The position numbers were made by a program, and so were the translations under genes. Under the pieces are notes generated by a model. That model was not told the origin of the DNA. It saw only the letters and a program-made list of their open reading frames with translations, and searched no databases. Below, in pieces: positions 24,649 through 36,001 of a DNA stretch of 64,000 nt. Every line of letters begins with the position of its first letter. The stretch's first letter is position 1. Origin of the DNA: Solanum dulcamara (taxonomy: Eukaryota > Streptophyta > Magnoliopsida > Solanales > Solanaceae); the NCBI RefSeq assembly GCF_947179165.1, contig NC_077240.1:44777501-44841500 (forward strand), written 5' to 3'.

Positions 24649-26641
24649 TGTCACGAACCAACCAAAGACCTAGTCCTAACACGGCGATCGAAACTCCAAA
24701 GGACTCCAACTAAGCCTCTTGTATATATAACAAGCATACATAAGGTAAAATATAAAAGCGCAACCATCATAAGAGTGTCTAAAACTATGAATAGAAATCT
24801 AAAAATATTTTATGACAACATAGACTCAAACATATGTCCAACTAGATGCCTCTAAACATGAGTATGCACGAGGGATAATACATGTCTCTAGATCACCCTC
24901 AATATACAACATAAGTAAAAGTCTTTTGAAAAGAAAATAGTAACCAACTTGGAACTAGTCCCCGATAAATGAGGACTCACCACAATACCTACGGATAGGG
25001 AGTGCCTACTAGTTATGTACACGATAAGGATCTTCAGCCTCAACCCCTACATTATGAGATAATGTAGGCAAAAATATGCATTAGTACATTGGAATATAAT
25101 AAGTATGAGGGCGTGACATGCAACATAAATCATGGAATGCAAAGGTCAAGTAAATCATATGATAAGATGGAATACGTAAAGTCATGAGAAAATTATATTG
25201 ACCAAAGCATTTTAAATACATAAATATTTAAATCATATAATACTTAAGAGATCATACATATGTGGGATAGGAATCTTAACCGAAAATAAGACCATGCGAG
25301 CTATAACATGGAATCCAATGATACCCACATTGAGAAGGAGGAGACTACTTTGCCAAGGTAGACTCCTAACCATGAACATGTGCTATTTGTAGATCCACTA
25401 GCTAGGCCATAAAGGCTACCTATGGTGGCACGTAGTTTATGGGACATGACGTTGCTACTAAGACTTTTGGCAGGGCCCCCACCTCAAGTCCACTCGATGC
25501 TAAGTCAAATCTCACGAAATACATACATAACATAAGATCATAATTTCATATATCGTAGTCATGAACATAAGTTTGAAATCATAGAGTAGCTCATCTTCAT
25601 AACATACTTGTAATGTGAGAATTTTTCTTTCATCATTACAATTATACTTGCATGTTTCATATAGATAGGCCTTAGGTCACCACATAGGGCCCTAAGTCAC
25701 CTTACTTAATAACTTGCATGAAATTCATACCTTGAACTTAGAGTAAAACTCAATTGCATAATCAATTGACTTTCAAAATCATGTAATTCTCTTGAAAACA
25801 TGCATGATCATAAACTTTCTATTAGCCCATACATAATTCATATAGATAACATCCTTTGGAAGTATAATTCAAATACTCATAATTTACACCATGAACCTTA
25901 GAAAACAAAATAGGAAAATTCATGCAACAACTCTTCAATTTAATTCAATAACCATCAATTTATATAAAAATAGATTCATAATTATACTTCAACTCAAAAT
26001 TCATGCAATTGGAATAGAGATCACAAAACCCATAAAATACCATACTTTAATTTGATAGAAAATCTTGAGAAATTGATTGGACTTCATGGATGAAAGGATC
26101 CATGAATCAATACCCACATACCTTGAGTGAGAACACCAATTAATTTGGAAGAACTTGAGAATTTTAATGGAGAAATTGAGTAGATTGCTTGAATTCTTCA
26201 ATGGAAACCCTTGAGAGCCTTTTTGTAGAGACATAAATATTTGATAGAGGAATTGTAGAAGAATGAATGGAATTAAAGGTTTAGGTCTATTTATAGAGTG
26301 CATTAGGTCCTAAAAACGTCCCTTAAAAAAACTAAATTCAGCCAGAACTGTCTCCCAGGTTCGCGATGCGAATTTGACGCGATTATCTTGGTCAGAAAAC
26401 TATCTCAGGTCTACCATATGGTCCTGTCGTAGACCACACTATTTTATGGATTCTTCGAAAATCTTTCTTCCGATCTACGGATCCTAAAAATCCACCGAGA
26501 CCAATTTCCCACAGGTTTTGATCCCCTAATCGATATTCCGAACTCGGATTTCCTAAAAAGATTAAAGATAATGTGTTACATGAGTGGCCTATTTTTAAGG
26601 CATTCTTAAGGCACTTATGAACATTTTTGAGGGATGTTACA
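24649..26641 (-). repeat. 5' LTR of chromovirus C (right copy)
   Basis: Aligns end to end with 17386-19418 with scattered point changes and small gaps. TATA-like box at 26288-26296 (minus CTATAAATA) and U3 words near 26345-26430. The hairpin TTCATGGAT / ATCCATGAA is perfect here (26083-26091 and 26098-26106). Confidence 0.95.
26083..26124 (-). promoter_or_regulatory. Perfect 9-bp hairpin beside AAGGTATGT, LTR C right
   Basis: Arms TTCATGGAT (26083-26091) and ATCCATGAA (26098-26106) close a 6-base loop. The minus-strand AAGGTATGT is at 26116-26124, so a transcript would meet the donor-like box first, then the hairpin. The same arrangement with different stem bases is found in LTRs A, A2 and B. 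Confidence 0.5.
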
Positions 26642-26646
26642 CATAT
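26642..26646. other. Target-site duplication CATAT (right)
   Basis: Matches 17381-17385. Confidence 0.95.
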
Positions 26647-27170
26647 CAATGAAAGCTTCACCAAAACCCATTTTTCTGAGCACTAGGCAAATGTAAGACC
26701 AAGAGACCCTGTCATAAGTTTTTGCCATGTCTAGTTTGATCACTACATTGCCCCCTATATTTGGTGTTTTGATTTGGTGGATAATCTCTTGAGCCAACAT
26801 AATATTTTCAGAAAAGCTCTTATTCTTGAAAAAAAATAGACTGATTAAGAGAGATAAGATTAGGAAGGATGGGGGATAATTTGAGACACAGAAGTTTAGA
26901 AATGATTTTGTTGGTAAAATTGCTAAGACTAATGGGCCGAACTCAACAAGCATGAGTAAAATATTTGGGCATAGTTTGACCACAAAAGAAGGAAAGAAAA
27001 ACTTGCAGCAGATCAGCATTAATAATATCCCAGTATGTTTGGAAAAACATTCCATTCATACCATCAGACAATGCAGCTGAGTTGGGGTTCATAGAGAAAA
27101 AAACCATTTTAATCTCTTCCATAGTAGGTAAGGATTGAAGAGCATCACTTTGAACTTTTGTGATCATTCT
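26647..27170 (-). pseudogene. LINE reverse transcriptase, N-terminal part
   Basis: Encodes NVVIKLDMAKTYDRVSW (about 26690-26745), the first catalytic motif of LINE RT, preceded by AQEIIHQIK and, further upstream, a MNPNSAALSDGMNGMFFQ-type motif. A frame change lies near 26945-27055. It continues across the C insertion at 17385. Confidence 0.85.
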
Positions 27171-28419
27171 GGAAATACATTGGAGAGCCTATTCATGATT
27201 ATATTTTTCCTCTCCAGTGAAGATTTGTTGAAACTACTCATAAGAAACTTTAGAAATTACATCATCCCCTTGTAACCAACTCCCTTCTTCATTTTGGATT
27301 TTGTGGATGTGAAGTTTCCTCCTCCTACCCCTGATTAAGGCATGGAATTACTTGGAGTTAGTGTCCCCTTCCTTAAATCAGTGTAGTTAAGTCTTTTTCT
27401 TGAGCATAGAATCCTCCAATTTCAAGTATCTTATATATTCAACATTGATGGAATGAAGGTTAGCTCTATTTTCATCAAACTGCATGTTAATAAGATCCTC
27501 TTCAACTTTTTTGCCTTTTCTTCATATTCTTTCACCTTAGCATAGATATTTCCAAATTTAGCTTTGGACCAGTTGCTAAGGGTGGTTGCAAGTCTCTCCA
27601 TTTTTTGATGGAAAATCCACATTGGATTACCTTTTAAGTCCCTTTTCCAATAGTTAGTAATAGTTTCCTTGAATGAAGGTTGATCAGCCCAATAATTAAT
27701 AAACTTAAAGTATCTAATGAGATTGTGTTGTCTCTACCATTTCCATAAGAAATGGACAATGGTCACACCCCACAAAATGAAAATAAGTGATAGATATGAG
27801 GGGAATTATATCTAACCACTTATCATTAATCATTTCCCTATCCAATATCTTCTAGATTCTAAAATTAATAACACTCATATTGGACCAACTATATTTTTGG
27901 CCACTGAAACTAGTATCCATAAGACCACATGCCTCAATAACACTAATAAATTCAAGAATTTTTCTCATATTATAGATGACACCTCCAAGCTTCTCTAAAG
28001 GGTCAGTTATAACATTAAAATCTCCTACAGTACACCAAGGTAAGGAGGTGTTGGACTATTGGAGTAAACTATCCCAAAGAGGTCTTTTGAGCTGGCCTTT
28101 ACACTTGGCATAGATAAAAGTAATGATAAAAGGACGGGGGACAAAACATAGATAATCTCACATGTGATATGTTGCTCATCATTACCAAGAACCTTATAAT
28201 CCATATCCTTGATCCAAAACAACCAGATTTTTACATTAGGATTATGTAAAGCATGATCTATTTAGAGATAGTTTCTGAAGTTGTGGAGGTATGAATTGTT
28301 AAAAAAGGTTCTAGAATAGAAATGAGAGAAAACTGATGAATATTTTTGAGGGTTTTGATTCTTTCCATGACACCTTGGGTATTAACACTCCTAACATTCT
28401 AAATGATACTGCTAATCAT
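27171..28419 (-). pseudogene. LINE ORF2 endonuclease (APE-like) and linker
   Basis: ORF2 probably starts at the ATG at 28417-28419. The first codons read MISSII, then a stop where Trp is expected, then NVRSVNTQGVMERIK, the start of the plant L1 endonuclease. WLFWIKDMDYKVLG follows (about 28180-28225). The nuclease would nick target DNA to prime reverse transcription. Later parts, with WIFHQKMERLATTLSNWSK near 27560-27620, belong to the linker before RT. Several stops and shifts. Confidence 0.75.
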
Positions 28420-29572
28420 TGAGATATTTTAGATTTAAAAGACCTTGTGATTGGTCTACCAGTAGGGGCAGAATTGGTAGGACTAGTCTTTTTGGTGGTG
28501 AATTCAGTTCTGTGAAATTCTCTAGGAGATAGCCCTTTATTGTTAGTCACTTGTTGGATCTCTTCCTCTAATCCAGTGGTAGTAGAAGGACTGAAAGCTT
28601 TGATTAAGTGTTGGTATTGAGGGGTATATTTGGTACTGGAGATATTAGGAGTTTGATCAGGAGGTGCATTCAGATTAGGGGGATTATAGTGGGTAATATC
28701 CATCCCTATCTATTCATCCTCCATGAAAAACCTTTGACTCATATCCTTATCCATATGTTCTTCTTGTTTAACATTAGTTCCACTAGGTGTCTGTGATTCC
28801 ACCATGTTGAGATTCAGTTCCTTTTTTTTCTTTTTGATAGCATCTCTTCTTTTTTTGCTTAGTTTGTTCTTCTTATTAGTAGAACCCAACTTTCTAGTGC
28901 TGGCTAGTAAACCCATGTCCTTAGCCATAGTTTCTTTGTTTTGAACTTAGTTATCAGCACCAGTAACCTGAGTATTTGGTTGGAGCTCAGTTTGATGGAG
29001 GCTGACATTAGTATGAGAGATAGCATTCCTAGTCTGAATTTTATTGTTCTGAGTGATTGCAGGTTCCATGATCCCATTTAAAACCTCAACCTGAATACCC
29101 TTTGTGTTTTGAACATGATCAGAATTAGTGTTTGGCTTGTGGCCTTGAATGACATGATTGTTAGTGGTAGCAGGGGCTCTAAGGTCAATCCTAGGGTCAA
29201 TCAAAGAGTTTCCATGAAAAATATAGGACAAATCCCCACCTCCCCTAGCTACCTCATCCTGCAGATTAGTGATTTTCTCCTTATTCCCTTCCACCATACC
29301 TCCAATAACTCCATCATTAGCCAACACATGAAAGACATTAATAGGGGGGTCATGGGATAAGTTAAGCATTGAGTCAATATGTGAGGTCCTTTTGTCCACA
29401 TCTCCTTGTTTTGGTTGCTTGTTCTTGTTAGCAATACTAGTACTGTGTTGGACAACTTTGTCTAGGAAATTGGGGGATGGAAGAGATAAGTCAATACCTG
29501 TCATTTGTTTATGTTGTTGTTGGAGGTTGTTATCCTGTTGCATGGTACCATTCATATGATTTTGAGTCTTAT
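28420..29572 (-). pseudogene. LINE ORF1, 3' part
   Basis: The open frame 28947-29582 is Asn/Gln/His-rich (NLQQQHKQMTG) and is followed, after a stop, by a basic part (KKNKLSKKRRDAIKKKKK, about 28790-28880) and by 28416-28703. It sits directly upstream of ORF2, where plant L1 ORF1 lies. The N-terminal domains are missing because the element is 5'-truncated; the frame's apparent start codon belongs to LTR A. A role in RNA binding is inferred from position and charge only. Confidence 0.6.
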
Positions 29573-31027
29573 GTTGGCGCATAGTTAATGCAACATGAGA
29601 GTTTACTTAAAGACCCCTTAGGTCGAGTCCCCATCTACATGCTACATTTGGTGCTAGGTCAATCCTACAGAATACATTTAGATATTATAATAACCTAAGC
29701 ATTGTATGACTTATTCATCAAATCATCATTCGGTGGAATATCTCATTAAAATATTTCATTTGATTCAAAGCGAGAATTGTCCTTTCACATTGAAACCTTG
29801 CTTTGGCAAAGAAGCATTTTCATCATAACACTCCCTTATCACAAACATTTGCTTCATAAACTTTCATTTAGAGTTAAAAGCTTTCATTTCAACTTTACTT
29901 TAACATAAGGAAACTAGGTGGGTTCATTTCATAAAAACCTTCAAAAGCATTTAAGGAATTCTTGCATGCATGAGAGTGATGGAAATACATCAAATTACAC
30001 TTAATAAGGCAGCCCACCATATACACTTCAAAACTACTTTCAAGCCTTCATATAGGCACATGAGCAAATCATTTATTTCATAAAATTGAGAGTCAATGTA
30101 CATCAATATAGATAAATAAACTTAAAATATATCATAATCTATGCATTTTGAGTCACTATGTAAAAGCCCTTGAGAATTCATCATTTGAAAATTGAAATAT
30201 TCAAGTAGGAAATCATTTGGGCTCTGGAAACAAAATCCCTAATGAAGACTTGATGAGGAAAGGAGACTTGGAATGCCTTGAGTAGAAACCCTAGCTTGCC
30301 TTGAAGTTCTTGGGAAATTTTGAGAAGAGAGGATTTGTAAGTCTTGAGACTAAGTGTGTATAATGAGGTCTTGGAAGGCTTTAGAGGCTTTAAATAGGTG
30401 AATTCTACCCTCAAAATGACACCACGTTGAATTAAAATGCAGGAAAATATCAAATTGTCCCTTTTAAAATCTGACCAGAACTGGCTTCACGGGGACCCTT
30501 CATGGTCCGTGGTGCTCACCACAGTTCGTGATGGGGTCCCATGGTAAAGGATTTGGAAAAATATTTGGAAAGTGCCTGTAGGGTAGTCTCTGAAAGTTTA
30601 CTACGGATCCCCTTTACGGTTTGTGAAGGGCACTACAACTGTGAAAGGTGGTCGTGGTGCTGGTCCTGCAAGTGGAATTACAGAGTATCCACCACGAGGA
30701 CACACCCAGTACATGGAGGGTTCCATGATTCGTGGTGGTCATTCGTAGACCTTGCCTTGGGAAATTTCTTGAGGGTCTTGGGGAAGGGTCACCACGGAGG
30801 GATTGACAGTCCGTGGTGCTCACCATGGCTAGTGGTCCTCTATCGTGGTTCGTCCCTTGCAAGTCTGAGTATCTGAATCTCTACCACGGTTGCTCACGAA
30901 GGTCCGTGATGCTTACCACGGCTTGTGATGGCTTCCGTAGTCATCTCCTGGTACCAATTTTCTGCACTTTTTGAGAATTCATTATTTTTCCATGGTTTAG
31001 GACCTTTCATATTTCCGGGGTCTTACA
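29573..31027 (-). repeat. 3' LTR of chromovirus A, second segment (U3 side)
   Basis: Resumes LTR A after the LINE, starting TTGGCGCATAGTTAATG, and ends GGTCTTACA at 31027 (minus start TGTAAGACCCCGG). The U3 zone 30486-30940 has many copies of GGTCCGTGGTGCTCACCACGG-like words. Compared with the right LTR, a stretch of about 45 bases is missing near 30211: exactly the hairpin and the ACATACCTT box. Confidence 0.85.
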
Positions 31028-31226
31028 ATATAGAAAAGGGCATGGCATGAGGAATAGCAACCCAACATGAATACAATGACACTTGAAATGCATGAAACAT
31101 AAGATATTGAATCTTTAGTATAAGACATAACTTCAAAATTCAACTTCATGAATATGCATGTATATGAGGACTTGGAAAACTGAAACATAAGAGTCTTAAA
31201 CACTTGAGCATGAATGACTTGTTACC

Positions 31227-31560
31227 TTAGGCTTGATTAGAATAAAAGAAATAAGGGTAAAGTTTCATCATATCTGCTTCCGCTTTCCATGTATCACTTT
31301 CAACTTGTTGATTCCTCCAAAGGACTTTAATGGATTTAACTTTTTTATTCATTAATCTCTTGACTTGCCAGTCCAAAATTTCAACTGGAACCTCTTCATA
31401 GGTCAAATTCTCCTCAAAATTCACTATTTCCAAAGGCACAATGGAACTAGGATCTCCCACACATTTCCTCAACATAGACACATGGAATACCAGATGAACC
31501 ATGGCATATTTCCGAAGGTAATTCCAACGCATAGGCAACTTTGCCAACACGCTTCAAGAT
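31227..31560 (-). pseudogene. Integrase C-terminus and chromodomain-type tail of A
   Basis: The frame encodes HLVFHVSMLRKCVGDPSS, TYEEVPVEILDWQVKRL and IKVLWRNQQVESDTW, then LYPYFF. It matches the tails of B and C with point differences. Confidence 0.8.
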
Positions 31561-32690
31561 TTTATAATGCCCCACATATCTAGGGCTCAACTTCCTTTTC
31601 TTACCGAACCGAACCACACCCTTCATGGGTGAAACCTTAAAATACACCCAATCATCCATATTAAACACGAGATCCCTTCTTCTAGTATCAAAATAGGACT
31701 TTTGACGACTTTGAGCCATCTTTAACATTTCTTTAATGACCTTCACCTTCTCTAAAGCATCAATTACTAAATCGGGGCCCAACAAGGTCATCTCACCTAC
31801 TTTGAACCAACCAATCATAGATCTACATTGTCTCCCATACAAAGCCTCAAATGGTGCTATCTCGATACTTGAGTGGTAACTATTATTATAAGAAAACTTG
31901 ATGAGCAGTAGATGATCATCCCTAACTCCGTTTGAACTCCAACACACAATCCCTTAACATATCCTCTAGGGTTTGAATTGTTCTTTTGTCTTGTCCATCG
32001 GTTTGAGGATTGAATGCGGTGCTTAACTTTACCTTAGTACCAAGGTCCCTTTAAAATGACCTCTAAAAGTGTGAAGTGAATTGGGTACCATGATCTAAAA
32101 TTATGGACAATGGCACACCATGTAACCTCACCAACTCCCCGAATATACAACTTGACAAAGTCTTCGGTACTATAGAAAGTCTTAACCAGAAGAAAATGAG
32201 CCAACTTAGTCATTCTATCCACAATTACCCAAATTAAATCATGACGCTTTCGGGTATGAGGCAAACCCACTACAAAATTCATATTCACATCTTTCCACTT
32301 TCAAGTAGGGATTTCAATGTCTTGGGCTAGGCTACCCGGACTTTGATGTTCGGCCTTCACTTATTAGCAATTCGAATATTCAGACACAAACCTTTCTATG
32401 TCCTTTTTCATGCCACCCCACCACTAGAACTATTTTAATTCTTGGTATATTTTCATCGAACTGAGATGAATAGAGTGTGAAGAATTATGAGCCTCTTTCA
32501 AGATCAAACTCCTTAATCCATCCACATACGGAATACATAACCGACCTTGGTAGCATAACACCCCATCTCCCTCTTGTGAAAAGGCCTCTACCTTCTTTTC
32601 CTTTACCAACTTCTTTAACTCAACAAAGGTCGGGTAAAGGTCTTGTTTTGTCTTGACATACACCACCAAAGAGGATTCGGACCCATTTTA
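31447..32690 (-). pseudogene. Integrase of element A
   Basis: Split into 32430-32669 (linker and zinc-binding start, with NSSHSIHLSSMKIYQ where HPGSTKMY is expected), 32034-32288 (core start, NMNFVVGLPHTRKRHD) and 31447-31947 (YNNSYHSSIEIAPFEALYG and onward). The codon at the first catalytic position is AAT, Asn (plus 32277-32279). Stops and frame changes separate the pieces. Confidence 0.8.
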
Positions 32691-33260
32691 AACAACCATA
32701 TCACCATTATTGGTACCGTACAACTTTACCCCTAATTTATCCAATTGGTGAACATCTTTCACCAACTCCCTCTTCCCTTCATCTACATAGGCCACACTTT
32801 CTGTAGACACTCTACTAAGTGCATCGGCAACCACATTGGCTTTATCTGGATGATAATGTACACTCATATCATAGTCCTTGAGGAGTTCTAGCCACCTCAT
32901 TTGCCTTAGATTGAGGTCATTTATGGTGAACACATATTAGAGACTTTTATGATCGGTATACTCATCTACATGTACCCCATAGAGGTAGTACCGCTAAATC
33001 TTCAAAGAAAACAAAATGGCTGCCAACTCAAGATCATGGGTAGGGTAGTTAGGTTCATATACCTTCAATTGCCTAGAAGCATAGGTTATAACCTTATCGT
33101 TTTGCATCAAGACACAACCCAAACCAATCTTTGAAGCATCGTAATAAACCACAAACCCTTCTAATCCTTTTGATAGAGTCAAAATAGGAGTAGAGGTAAG
33201 TCGATCTTTCAAAGTTTGGAAACTTTTTTAACACTCATCCGTCCATATGAACTTTGCCTT
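32688..33260 (-). pseudogene. RNase H of element A
   Basis: The frame 32994-33212 holds [19 protein letters not shown] and [15 protein letters not shown]; 32688-32933 continues with [19 protein letters not shown] and [10 protein letters not shown], the end of RNase H and the start of the linker to integrase. A stop lies between them. Confidence 0.8.
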
Positions 33261-34030
33261 CTTTTGGGTCTATTTTGTCATAAGGGATGAGAGTGAAGAG
33301 AACCCTTCAATGAACCTTTTGTAATAACCGGCTAGACCCAAGAAACTCCTAATGTCCGAAGGAGACAATGGTCTAGGCTAATTCTTGACCGCATCCATTT
33401 TTTTAGGATCAACCTTGATCCCATCACCGGACACTATGTGACCAAGAAATTCCACCTCCTTCAACCAAAATTCATACTTGCTACATTTTGCAAACAATTG
33501 CCTATGCCTCAATATTTGAAGGACAACCCTCAAGTGATTATTATGTTCTTCCTCACCCCAAGAGTAAATCAAAATATCATCAATGAAGACCACAACAAAA
33601 GTATCAACGTAGAGTTTGAACACCCTATTCATTAGGTTCATAAACACCGCCAGTGCATTCGTCAACCCAAAACGCATCACTACAAATTTGAAGTGTCCAT
33701 ACCATGTTCGGAAAGAAGTCTTGGGAATGTCATGCTCCCTCACCCTTAGTTGGTGATAGCCGTACCGAAGATCAATCTTGGATAAGTAACTTTCCACTTG
33801 CAATTGATCAAACAAGTCATCTATTATAGGGATTAGGTACATGTTCTTAATGGTCACCTTATTCAATTGATGGTAGTCTGTGCATATTCGGAGAGACCCA
33901 TCCTTCTTCCTTACAAATAGCACGGGGAGCACCCCATGGTGAAATACTTGGACTTATGAACCTCTTTTTTAGAAATTTGTTTAGTTGTTCCTTCAACACC
34001 TTTAATTTTTCTGGGGCCATTCGATAAGGA
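33261..34030 (-). pseudogene. Reverse transcriptase of element A
   Basis: The 184-codon frame 33378-33932 has [32 protein letters not shown] and the catalytic box [12 protein letters not shown] intact (about 33566-33601), then [15 protein letters not shown]. The N-terminal start lies in the overlapping frame 33859-34263 ([15 protein letters not shown]), so a frameshift lies near 33900. Confidence 0.85.
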
Positions 34031-34650
34031 GGAATAGAGATAGGTTGGGTATCAGGGAGGAGATCGATATCGAAATCGACTTCCCTTTTGGGAGGGATAC
34101 TGGAAAGGTCATTGGGAAAGACATCGGGGAACTCATTGACTATGGAGACCGACTCAAGAGGAGGACTTTCGGAGTAGACATCTCTAACCCTCACAATATG
34201 ATAGATCCAATCCTTAGCAATCAACTTTCGAGCCTTAAGACAAGAAATGAACTTACCTTTCACTACTGAATCACGACCCTCCCATTCGAGAATAGACTCA
34301 TTTGGAAATTAAAACTTGACTCGATGAGTCCTACAATATATGGAAGCATAAGATGCATGTAACCAATCCATCCCCATTATAACATCGATGCATGTCAAGC
34401 TCTATGAGATCACAAGGGATAACTTTATGCAAGATGGACACGGGACAACCCTTATAAACCTTTCTAGAAACAACCAACTCACCAACGAGGGTAGATACCA
34501 AATAAGGCTCTACTAACATTTAGGGAAATATATCAAACATATTAGCTAAGAATGGAGTGACAAATGATAAGTTTTCACCTGGATTTAACAATGCATACAA
34601 TCAAAAGTAAAGACCCTTAACATACTAGTAACAACATTTGGTACTTCCTC
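34031..34650 (-). pseudogene. Aspartic protease region of A, active site lost
   Basis: Where C has LLDSGANLSF, A reads LLNPGENLSF: the catalytic Asp is Asn (codon at 34583-34585) and Ser is Pro. The rest (LVEPYLVSTLVGELVVS, IPCDLIELDM) and the linker with [16 protein letters not shown] are recognisable but in several frames. Confidence 0.75.
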
Positions 34651-35789
34651 AACTTCTTACCTCTCATGCAATGCATATATGCGGTTGATGCATTGACCAC
34701 TTCCTTAGGCTTTTTGTACATGAGAAACTTGTCTTTGAGGCCTACCGCCAGCACCACCTCTACAATATCGAGCATGATGACCCAATTTTCTACATTTGAA
34801 GCATACATTGGAGCCCGCCAAGCACTCCACTTTATGGGTCCTCCCATACTTCTTGCAAGCGGGGAAAGTTTGGGCACCAATATTTTATCTTGGAACCATC
34901 GAATTAGTACCCTTTTCCTTGTTGAACTTGGGAGGAGGAGTATTGGTGGAATCTTGTTCCACAAATCGTTGCTCACCTTGGCCCTTGCCATTATTACCAT
35001 AATCGTACCTTTAAGGGTTGAACCCTCCACCATCCACTCTAGCCCTCTTGAACCCTTTTGATCTCTCTCTTAACTTCTCTTTTTCAATTTGCTCTGCGTA
35101 AGTCATCAACCGGGAGATGTCCATCTTCTTGACCAACATGGCCGTCTTGCACTTCTTAGACACCAAGCTTGAGATACCGGAAATGAACTTGCTCATCCTT
35201 GCCTGGGGTTGCAGACCATGAAAAAAGTATACTACAACAACTTTTTGAATTAGAAGGCATACACCCTCATACTCATACACCCTTAACGGAGGTTGATGAA
35301 CTCTTGGATCTTGGCCTCTCTTAGTTCTAATGGAAAGAAGCAGACTAGAAAGGCACATTTGAACTCTTCCCATCCTATCAGCCCCATATCTTCATCCCTC
35401 TCAACAATGTATTTCCATAACAAACTCGTGCCACACATTTGAGTTAATAGGCCACCAGTTTGTCCTTCTTATTTGGAGGAACACCCATGATAGCCACAAT
35501 CTGGTACACCTCATCGATGAACTCCATAGGGTCTTCCTCTATTTTAGAACCATCAAACACGAGTGGATTCATCCTTTGGAAATCCCGAATCTTAGAAGCC
35601 GTATTTTGCATATGATAAGGAGAAATGCCTTAATTTCCTTGGTTGTACGGCTTAAGCCAACAACATAATGATATTACAAAACTCCTTATGGGTTACCCCT
35701 TCCTTATGATGTAGCGCATAGAGAACCGAAGGAGTTTGGTCCCCATCATCAACCCTTGCTCTTGGAGGTGCTCTTCCTCGAGGAATTAT
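34651..35789 (-). pseudogene. gag of element A with CCHC knuckle
   Basis: The knuckle CFKCRKLGHHARYC is intact at about 34756-34803, in a different frame from the surrounding open parts. The 35011-35373 frame includes AMLVKKMDISRLMTYAEQI, matching Gag of C. The start codon seems changed: the position matching the initiator reads ATA (plus 35787-35789), followed by IPRGRAPPRARVDDG. Confidence 0.7.
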
Positions 35790-35985
35790 CTAGAGAACAT
35801 AAAACGATTCGTTAGTTAGAAGAAGACTTAGGACACTCTAGGGCACGACTTGAATTTGAAAGTAGTGAAAAGTTTCCTAAATGTCTCATAGTCTCCTAAT
35901 CATAGTTGTGCCACACTTCACAACCATGAACAAGACCTTATTTGATGCCATATGTTGGACTCTAAAGACCATTTTAAAACCTCGA

Positions 35986-35997
35986 GCTCTGATACCA
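35986..35997 (-). other. Primer binding site of A (initiator-Met tRNA)
   Basis: Minus-strand TGGTATCAGAGC, four bases inside the 5' LTR. Confidence 0.9.
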
Positions 35998-36001
35998 AGT
36001 T

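Larger units (their letters stand above)
17386..26641 (-). mobile_element. Ty3/gypsy chromovirus C (Tekay/Del-like), complete with TSD
   Basis: The best-preserved retrotransposon here: two full LTRs (2033 and 1993 bp), primer site, polypurine tract, all coding domains in order and a perfect 5-bp target duplication. It splits the LINE RT, so it is the youngest layer of the nest. The long open parts are still interrupted: the Gag knuckle has lost two Cys, and protease, RT and integrase lie in separate frames. In one 60-base sample of the LTRs (18241-18300 against 25505-25564) I count 4 differences. Confidence 0.95.
14590..29572 (-). mobile_element. L1-like LINE with RNase H, 5'-truncated, split by element C
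   Basis: A non-LTR retrotransposon on the minus strand, in two parts (26642-29572 and 14590-17385), about 5.7 kb without the insertion. In order it holds the end of ORF1, then ORF2 with an endonuclease, RT, a zf-RVT-type region and an RNase H domain. This is the layout of plant L1 elements with RNase H. The 3' end has a short poly-A (plus-strand T run at about 14591-14598). The 5' end falls inside ORF1, as expected from incomplete target-primed reverse transcription. The flanking duplication is at most TATG and is uncertain. Confidence 0.85.

Noticed and set aside
14585..29576. A long target-site duplication around the LINE
   Set aside because: Only TATG is shared at the two edges. L1-type duplications are usually longer, so I do not claim one.
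30541..30876. Overlapping open frames on both strands of about 110 and 82 codons
   Set aside because: They fall in the U3 repeat array of LTR A, where GC-richer palindromic words lower stop frequency.
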